18,994 bases of DNA from Planctomycetota bacterium (lineage in GTDB: Bacteria > Planctomycetota > UBA11346), in assembly GCA_947440715.1 (NCBI GenBank), contig CANETI010000006.1, positions 1-18,994 on the forward strand, in the 5' to 3' direction. The notes under the pieces are model-generated. The model was not told the DNA's origin, did no database searches, and was given only the letters and a program-made list of their open reading frames with translations. Positions 13,584 to 18,994 of this stretch are shown here, in pieces. Positions within the stretch are counted from its first letter, which is position 1, and each line of letters opens with the position of its first letter. Made by a program: the position numbers and the translations under genes.

Positions 13584-15485
13584 ATGGTGGACGCACACGT
13601 ATCAGCGGCCCAGCGCATTGACGTGTTGGAGAAGCGGCTGGCTTCGCTCCACGACCTGGGTGTTGATACCGTCGGGTTGCGAAGCCAATTAGCATTTGCA
13701 CGTACGCACCTAGCCGAAGGTCGCGTGGACGAAGTCTTGTCGATGTGTGATGACATTGAAATAACCGCTCGTCGATTGGCTGAAGGATCTGGTGGTGAGC
13801 AACGTGTGCGTACGGGACGATTTACTCGCGACCAATTAGCGGAAGCCATTAAGGATATTCTTGGCGGAGGATTATTCGGTAAATTAATGGCTGAGCATCG
13901 TGGCGGTCCGGATTTGCGCTTGGAAACACGCTTGCGTGATATGGATGACCATATTCGTTTGCAGATGGCGAGCGAAGCCGATGCGCTGCGTGCTGAACAA
14001 CAGGTTTTGCGTGAAGAAATCGAACAAATGCGGCGCATGATTGGTAGCTCACCAGCGACCGCAAACGCAATGGTGCCAGTGAATTCTCAGAACGATGAAG
14101 CGACGGTTGCGGCAGCGGAAAATTCTAATAATGAACCAGTATGGGCGTCGCGACTGCATAGAATTTTAGTTAAAGCGATTCGTCGCGCTGATGCGCAAGC
14201 CACGCAAATCGCCGCCATTGTGCAACAGTTTTCCGCGCACATAGGTAGCTCATCCGCATCAATGGCGCCCGCTGTCGATGCTTTGCGCAGCGGCATGAGC
14301 GAAGATTTAAAACAATTAGTTGAACGTATGCCGATCATTGCTGATCACGAACCGAGTTGGGTTTCACCATTAGTGCAGAGCCTGCAGGCGGTGGCCGATC
14401 GCTTACAGGTACCGCCGTCACGATATAACGATGCCACTGCACGTACCGCGAGTGCCAACCGCGCTGTTGCCGATGCGCATGACCATCAACCAACGGATGT
14501 TATTCACGCGCACGCAAGTTCGGCTGCGGTTGAACCGAGTGGAACGCACTTGGCGGTGTTGCCGCCTATAAATAATGAAGTCGAAAATAGTGCGCCTGTC
14601 CTTAATAACTTATCCGCAGCGACATCAGATTGGACCATGCCGCTGATCACGAGTTTGCAGGCTATTGTTGAGCGTTTGCAGGCGCCTTTAGTTCCTGCTG
14701 CTGTCGCAGAGCCCGCTTGGACGGGACCATTGGTGGCGAGTCTGCAGGCCGTTGCCGAACGTGTGCAAACGCCATCAACGGTCAGTGAAGTGGCGACTAA
14801 TGAACCCGTCTGGGTGGCGGCATTAATTGGTAATCTACAAGCGATGGCAGAGCGATTACCGGTGGGTTTATCAGGTCAGTCACTACCGCCGACCGATTTA
14901 GCGACCGCGCTTGGGGCGGTGGTGGAACGTGGATTGGAAGGACTCGGGGAGTTGATTCGTCAAGGGCAACAAAGTAGTTCGCAGGCGATACGACCAGCTG
15001 ACGATACGAGTCCGGCATTATCGCCAATTACCATTCCGAAACAGGAAGATGGTACCACTCGAGTATTTGGCCAATCCTCAACGCGAACGAATAAAATCCC
15101 TGTCTCAATAACCCCGGCGTTATCGGATAGCATACGTTCATTAGTCTTGCATGAAATAGAAGCGCGCCTTGGACAAACGAGCATGGTGACGGCGAAAGAC
15201 CTGAAGCCCGAACAGGTTCGCGCCATGGTTGATGCAGAGTTTGATCGTCGAGCAGGTGGGGCAATTGAGCGTAACGATATTAATGATTTGCGTGCTAACT
15301 TCATGCGCCTTTTGCCGAATCTCCTCGAGGACGAATCGGTGCGGCAGCAATTATTTGCGGTACTAGCGCTCGAAGCGATTTCCAAGCCAGGTGCGTTGGC
15401 AGAGTTAACTGGCTTGCGCTCTTTCCTCAAACGCGAATTGAATCAAGCCGCCACAGAAATTGCCGATCGTTTACAAACGACCTGA
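13584..15485 (+). CDS. Coiled-coil protein with recurring EPxW...SLQA motif, function unknown
   Basis: I do not recognise this 633-residue protein. Residues 1-160 are helical and rich in charged heptads (RIDVLEKRLASLHDLG, LRAEQQVLREEIEQMRRM), so probably coiled coil. The middle (about 180-430) is made of low-complexity Ala/Pro/Ser linkers holding a motif of about 22 residues that recurs: EPSWVSPLVQSLQAVADRLQ at residue 256, SDWTMPLITSLQAIVERLQ at 348, EPAWTGPLVASLQAVAERVQ at 376, EPVWVAALIGNLQAMAERL at 407, and a weak fifth, EPVWASRLHRIL, at 184. The C-terminal 130 residues are predominantly helical and charged (LVLHEIEARLG, RNDINDLRANFMRLLPNLLEDESVRQQLFAVLALEA). There is no signal peptide or membrane segment, so it is likely cytoplasmic. 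It lies just before a soluble histidine kinase. The motif resembles amphipathic helices that may pack together or dock a partner, in the manner of scaffold or polar-organising proteins. That role is inference only. Confidence 0.8.
   Translation: MVDAHVSAAQRIDVLEKRLASLHDLGVDTVGLRSQLAFARTHLAEGRVDEVLSMCDDIEITARRLAEGSGGEQRVRTGRFTRDQLAEAIKDILGGGLFGKLMAEHRGGPDLRLETRLRDMDDHIRLQMASEADALRAEQQVLREEIEQMRRMIGSSPATANAMVPVNSQNDEATVAAAENSNNEPVWASRLHRILVKAIRRADAQATQIAAIVQQFSAHIGSSSASMAPAVDALRSGMSEDLKQLVERMPIIADHEPSWVSPLVQSLQAVADRLQVPPSRYNDATARTASANRAVADAHDHQPTDVIHAHASSAAVEPSGTHLAVLPPINNEVENSAPVLNNLSAATSDWTMPLITSLQAIVERLQAPLVPAAVAEPAWTGPLVASLQAVAERVQTPSTVSEVATNEPVWVAALIGNLQAMAERLPVGLSGQSLPPTDLATALGAVVERGLEGLGELIRQGQQSSSQAIRPADDTSPALSPITIPKQEDGTTRVFGQSSTRTNKIPVSITPALSDSIRSLVLHEIEARLGQTSMVTAKDLKPEQVRAMVDAEFDRRAGGAIERNDINDLRANFMRLLPNLLEDESVRQQLFAVLALEAISKPGALAELTGLRSFLKRELNQAATEIADRLQTT
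14349..14867 (+). repeat. Dispersed protein-level repeats (four clear copies)
   Basis: Clear copies lie at 14349-14414, 14622-14687, 14709-14774 and 14802-14867. The consensus is E-P-x-W-x-x-x-L-[IV]-x-[SN]-L-Q-A-[VIM]-[AV]-[ED]-R-[LV]-[QP]. DNA identity between copies is patchy, with CTGCAGGC shared by copies 1 and 3, so the repeats are old and held by selection on the protein. Spacing is irregular (91, 29 and 31 residues). Confidence 0.75.
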
Positions 15486-15641
15486 TCGGCTGCTAACGGG
15501 TGGCCACCAGCGCAGGACAAACCCACTTTTCTCAAGTCTACTTCAATTTTTTCACCAGCTGAGTTGATGACGGTGCGGGCGGTGTAGCCGTAGTGTCTAG
15601 GAACGAAATCTGGCGAAGCATGTTTCCACGGATGGAATCAG

Positions 15642-17249
15642 ATGAAAACTATTCCCCCAGCTCGGGTCTCACGTCGGCACTGGCAATCGAAAACCGGCGT
15701 GCATCATAGGGGCATGGCGCGCTCTTCAGTTAAGTTACCTGATGATATTACCGAACGCATTCCGGTGGGGATGTGTGTATTCACCTCGGATGACCGCCTT
15801 GCCTACGCCAACGCTCTCGTGCGCCGTCTGTTTGACTGTCCGATGCCACGTGGCGAATCGCGTAAAGCCTTAGTGGTGCGCTTAGGGGACAGCTGTGCGA
15901 GTCTAACGGCACTTAAGCCAGGGCAAAAAATGGTGGTGCCGGTTGGTGGCCGTCTGTTGGAAGTGGAAGCGCAAGAAGGTGCGGATGCGGGATTATTATG
16001 GTTGGTTCTTGATAATAGTGCCGAATTACGATTGCGCGCGCAGCTTGCCGAAGAAGCCAGTTTTTTGGCACACAGCCATGAAGCATTTATGGTGGTCGAC
16101 TTGTCTGGCGTCATTCGCTACGCGAATGAATTTTGTGAACGCGAACGTGGCTACCAACCCGGCGAAATGGTTGGCCTTAATTTAGCGGATATCGAAAAAC
16201 GCTGTGATGCCACTTATCATAATAGTGAACCATTGGCGACCGGTGATCTGCGTAATCGTTTATCGGATGTGATGAAGCAGGGTGTATTTCGTTATAACGC
16301 TTGGCATTTACATGAAGCCGGCGGTGAACACGCGGTTGAAGTCAGCATGCGCTCACACCGACTCAGCAATGAAGCGGTGGTATTAGTTACCGCGCATGAT
16401 GACAGTCGTCGTTTGATGCATTTACAGGCTTTGGGCCAAGCAAAAGCTGAAGCTGAATCAGCCAACCGAGCTAAATCAGCATTCATGGCCATTACGAGTC
16501 ACGAATTACGCACGCCGTTGACCGGAATTATTGGCTTCTGCGAATTATTGCAGCTGGAGCAAGGCGATGGGAGTCCGCAAACACAGAATTTTTTGCAATT
16601 GATCAGCGATTCCTCTCATTCGCTGCTCTCAATTATTAATGACATATTAGACTTTTCTCGTATCGAAGCTCGCACGTTGGATATTCGTCCAGTGAAGGTT
16701 GATCCGGAACAAGTGTTGGATCTCGTCGCTCGCAGCTGGAAAGAACGCGCCGGTGTGCGTGGACTTAAATTTGTGCGTTTATCGACCAAAGGTACACCAA
16801 CTGGTTGTGTCTGCGATCCACTGCGGTTGCGTCAAATGTTAGAAAACTTAGTAGGAAATGCGGTTAAATTTACCGAAAAAGGTAAGGTAGATGTTCGTTT
16901 AGAATATCAGGCAGAAACCATTGAGTTTACTATTTCAGACACCGGCTGTGGTATTACGGAAGTGGAACAAGGCAACTTATTTCAATCATTCTGGCAAGCC
17001 GCTGATGCCACCACACGTGTCGCTGGCGGCGCGGGACTCGGTTTATATATCTGTCGCCAATTAGCCGAATTATTAGGTGGCACGGTGTGGCTCCATACTA
17101 GTAGTTCAAATGGGAGTGTTTTTAAATTACGCCTGCCACAAGTTTGTTCTGATCTCTATAATGCCCGCATTCGTACGAGTGGCGTCTGGGCAAAGACCCC
17201 ACGTCCAGGTGACGGTGAAAAACCCGTCAGCGAACGGATGATGCGCTGA
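15642..17249 (+). CDS. Soluble PAS-PAS sensor histidine kinase
   Basis: This is a 535-residue kinase with no membrane segment. Two PAS-like domains (about 33-130, starting ITERIPVGMCVFTSDDRLAYANA, and about 140-255, with EAFMVVDLSGVIRYANEFCERERGY) precede a helical linker (QAKAEAESANRAKSAFM). The HisKA domain has phospho-accepting H287 in SHELRTPLTGIIGF. The ATPase domain (about 385-500) has N box LENLVGNAVKFTEKG, G1 ISDTGCGI, an F-box region and GGAGLGLYICRQLAELLGG. These are all the residues needed for activity. The H box is of the common hybrid-kinase type, but no receiver is attached and no response regulator is adjacent, so it is an orphan. ATG 15642 is used; ATG 15714 removes 24 basic residues that precede the first PAS and is equally possible. 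There is no clear ribosome binding site. Confidence 0.92.
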   Translation: MKTIPPARVSRRHWQSKTGVHHRGMARSSVKLPDDITERIPVGMCVFTSDDRLAYANALVRRLFDCPMPRGESRKALVVRLGDSCASLTALKPGQKMVVPVGGRLLEVEAQEGADAGLLWLVLDNSAELRLRAQLAEEASFLAHSHEAFMVVDLSGVIRYANEFCERERGYQPGEMVGLNLADIEKRCDATYHNSEPLATGDLRNRLSDVMKQGVFRYNAWHLHEAGGEHAVEVSMRSHRLSNEAVVLVTAHDDSRRLMHLQALGQAKAEAESANRAKSAFMAITSHELRTPLTGIIGFCELLQLEQGDGSPQTQNFLQLISDSSHSLLSIINDILDFSRIEARTLDIRPVKVDPEQVLDLVARSWKERAGVRGLKFVRLSTKGTPTGCVCDPLRLRQMLENLVGNAVKFTEKGKVDVRLEYQAETIEFTISDTGCGITEVEQGNLFQSFWQAADATTRVAGGAGLGLYICRQLAELLGGTVWLHTSSSNGSVFKLRLPQVCSDLYNARIRTSGVWAKTPRPGDGEKPVSERMMR

Positions 17250-17285
17250 TCGGCATTTGTCAAATACTGGTATCTCGTAGAAATA

Positions 17286-18371
17286 TTAATCAGGTTCGCT
17301 GAGCATTAACGAGGACACGCCTTCTTTTTGCTGTCCATTTTTATCACTATTATTTTGTGGTCGTTTCAACATTTCAAGATTGCGCTCTAAGCTATGCACG
17401 AATGCGCGGGCATTGGTGTAGCGTGCTGCGGGATCAATTTGCATGGCTTTTAGGAGTGTTTTCGCCGTTATGTCGCTGACCCCAGGCGCTTTAATGCGCA
17501 CGTCGGGACGATCGGCGCCAGCATGTTGTAGTGCTTGGCGTTCTGGTGTTCCTGGGAATGGTGGTTCACCACTCAGCAACCAATAACCAATGCAGCCTAA
17601 CGCATAAATATCAGCAGCAGGCCCAGAACGCGGTTGTGCTGCGCCGGTTTCGGGTGCGGCAAATGCCATATGCTGTAATCGTAGTGGAGTCCATTCAGAA
17701 CGTGGGCCATTTATGTTCGCAGCGCAGGCAAAATCACTTAAAGCGACGGAACCATCACTGTCTAATAATAAATTCTGAGGTTTTAAGTTGCCATGCGTAA
17801 CATTTAAGTGGTGTAATTGTGCTAAGCCCTTTGCGGCATGGCGCAAAATAGTTAATGCGCGCGCTTCGGATGCTTCGCCCTTAACGTGGAATCGTTCCGC
17901 TGCATCGCGTCCCGAGCGATAATGTTGGATAATTGTTATTGCGCCATCGCTACCAGATTCCACAGCGATATAATTGACCAAGTAGAGGTGGTCGCCGCCA
18001 ATCAGCGGAGCAAGCGTGGTAATAAATTCATGAGCATTGGGCACTAATTCCGCGTCGAGCGTTTTTAATACCGTTAAACCACGGTCGCCAACACCAAGCC
18101 AAGTTTGTCCACTGGCGCCACGACCAAGCAGAGCTAATCGTCGGTAAATACCAATATGTTCCTGTGACGGTGTGGGCAGCAAATCACGCAGCGCTTGGAC
18201 GGTTTCAGACGACACTTGTGCCGGATTATGTGCTAATCGCTGATGTATTGCCTGTGGATTAGCGTCGCATCCTGCCAACACATGGCGCAGGCTGAGCGCT
18301 TCTTTCATTGATAATAAACGACGACGGAGAGCGACTTGCAGTAAGGCCGTTGCTGCATGTTGTTGCGTCAT
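17286..18371 (-). CDS. Protein kinase-fold protein, probable pseudokinase
   Basis: This has the Hanks-type Ser/Thr kinase fold with altered catalytic residues. After an N-terminal helical region (1-75, with ALLQVALRRRLLSMKEALSLRHVLAG), which resembles N-terminal segments of planctomycete kinases, come the glycine loop GRGASG (83-88), the ATP-site Lys (LTVLK103), and the catalytic loop H193-G-N195-LKPQN where kinases have H-[RG]-D. The catalytic Asp is therefore Asn. The DFG motif reads D213-F-A215, with the metal-binding Asp kept, and the APE motif is present (FAAPET). Late helices DIYALGCIGYWLLSGEPPF and AMQIDPAARYTNA are typical. It may bind ATP but phosphotransfer is doubtful. There is no transmembrane segment or extracellular domain. 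The start is ATG 18371, which overlaps the acyltransferase stop as ATGA; the open frame reaching 18434 is not needed. Length is about 361 residues. Confidence 0.85.
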   Translation of the reverse strand: MTQQHAATALLQVALRRRLLSMKEALSLRHVLAGCDANPQAIHQRLAHNPAQVSSETVQALRDLLPTPSQEHIGIYRRLALLGRGASGQTWLGVGDRGLTVLKTLDAELVPNAHEFITTLAPLIGGDHLYLVNYIAVESGSDGAITIIQHYRSGRDAAERFHVKGEASEARALTILRHAAKGLAQLHHLNVTHGNLKPQNLLLDSDGSVALSDFACAANINGPRSEWTPLRLQHMAFAAPETGAAQPRSGPAADIYALGCIGYWLLSGEPPFPGTPERQALQHAGADRPDVRIKAPGVSDITAKTLLKAMQIDPAARYTNARAFVHSLERNLEMLKRPQNNSDKNGQQKEGVSSLMLSEPD

Positions 18372-18994
18372 GCGTCGGCTTCCGGTGTAAATGGAGCGTT
18401 CATCCATGCCAGTTGATTGGCATTCGGATAACAATCACCACGACCAACACGACGAGTCGCTTCCGCTTCAAGATCGTGTAAAATACCCGCCAATTCTCGC
18501 CGCCGACGCTCGCGCGTTATGGCATCAATTTCTCCTGGCGGATAAATAATCGGTTGTCCATAAACAACCGCTAAACTACTTCCGGGCACGGGGACGCGAA
18601 AGCGATCCCAACTAAATTTGAGAGAAATCTCTCGACTAGCGCGTGCGGCAATTGGAATAAGCGGCACTTGGCAACGGCGTGCCAATTCGAATGCCCCACG
18701 CTTTACTTGTTTATAAGGTCCACGTGGACCATCGAGATTTAAAACAATATTCCAGCCATCACGCAAGGCGCGAATCATCTCAACGACAGCGGTTGCCGCG
18801 CCATGAGAATTTGAACCTCGGATGACGCGCAGACCAATGGAGTCTAAGTATTTGGCAACGATCTCTCCATCACGAGAACGACTCGCCAGCGCCGCTACGC
18901 GCATGTGGTGGTGAGGCACCATAACGCTTAATAAACTTTGATGCCAATGACAGGCAATAAAGGTCCCAGAAGTACTCATGCGTACAGCCGAGCG
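18368..18994 (-). CDS. DUF374 acyltransferase-like protein (5' end off window)
   Basis: DUF374 proteins belong to the lysophospholipid/lipid A acyltransferase superfamily. Their role is thought to be acyl transfer to a membrane lipid, though few have been tested. Counted from the first ATG (18979), the protein shows ACHWHQSLL (WH at 12-13), SRSRDGE (33-39), RGS (54-56), DGPRGPYKQVKRGA (from 83) and WDRF (124-127), all family motifs. The family normally has some tens of residues before the WH motif, and the frame is open to the window end (RSAVR before that ATG), so the true start is probably outside the window. Its stop overlaps the pseudokinase start by ATGA, a strong sign of a shared operon and coupled translation. 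No membrane anchor is seen in the part present. Confidence 0.82.
   Translation of the reverse strand, partial: RSAVRMSTSGTFIACHWHQSLLSVMVPHHHMRVAALASRSRDGEIVAKYLDSIGLRVIRGSNSHGAATAVVEMIRALRDGWNIVLNLDGPRGPYKQVKRGAFELARRCQVPLIPIAARASREISLKFSWDRFRVPVPGSSLAVVYGQPIIYPPGEIDAITRERRRRELAGILHDLEAEATRRVGRGDCYPNANQLAWMNAPFTPEADA

Overview
This window looks like a chromosomal segment from a free-living bacterium with roughly balanced base composition. It carries housekeeping genes interleaved with a large amount of signal transduction. Planctomycetota or a relative in the PVC group is my best guess. It rests on three things: a kinase-like protein with a helical N-terminal region of the kind common in planctomycete Ser/Thr kinases, a Gfo/Idh/MocA oxidoreductase of a 'DHGHIYG / DKxP / DIGSHQ' type, and start codons that often lack a Shine-Dalgarno site. 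The assignment is inference and could be wrong. I see no insertion sequence, phage gene, CRISPR array, tRNA or rRNA. No stretch longer than about 180 bases lacks a gene, and I see no convincing classical Rho-independent terminator.

Layout, + strand: the 3' part of nusB (start is off the window); ribD; a UbiA-superfamily membrane prenyltransferase; a large REC-PAS-GAF-PAS-PAS histidine kinase overlapping by 4 bp (ATGA) with an NtrC-type sigma-54 activator; a 175-bp intergenic region with two copies of the inverted repeat CTGTCG-N8-CGACAG; a CheX-like protein that lacks the catalytic Asn; nth (endonuclease III); dnaG (primase); and a Gfo/Idh/MocA oxidoreductase with a strong ribosome binding site. 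On the - strand follows a LOG-family nucleotide hydrolase. Divergent from it on the + strand come a Tyr-rich lipoprotein, a stand-alone CoaB-like protein, a long coiled-coil protein with a recurring EPxW...SLQA motif, and a soluble PAS-PAS histidine kinase. At the right end, on the - strand, a DUF374 acyltransferase (5' end off the window) overlaps by 4 bp (ATGA) with a protein-kinase-fold protein whose catalytic Asp is Asn.

How they may work together: nusB and ribD are the usual riboflavin/antitermination neighbours. The hybrid kinase and the NtrC-like regulator are almost certainly translationally coupled partners. The kinase's own N-terminal receiver domain could take phosphate from another kinase, such as the orphan soluble kinase at 15642-17249. 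The CheX-like protein, if active at all, would act on a receiver domain. The acyltransferase and pseudokinase are also coupled, which suggests a kinase-fold protein sensing or controlling lipid or lipid-A type acylation.

The least explained items are the repeated-motif coiled-coil protein, the twin inverted repeats, the acyltransferase-pseudokinase pair, and the degenerate CheX-like protein. None of them by itself proves a new system.
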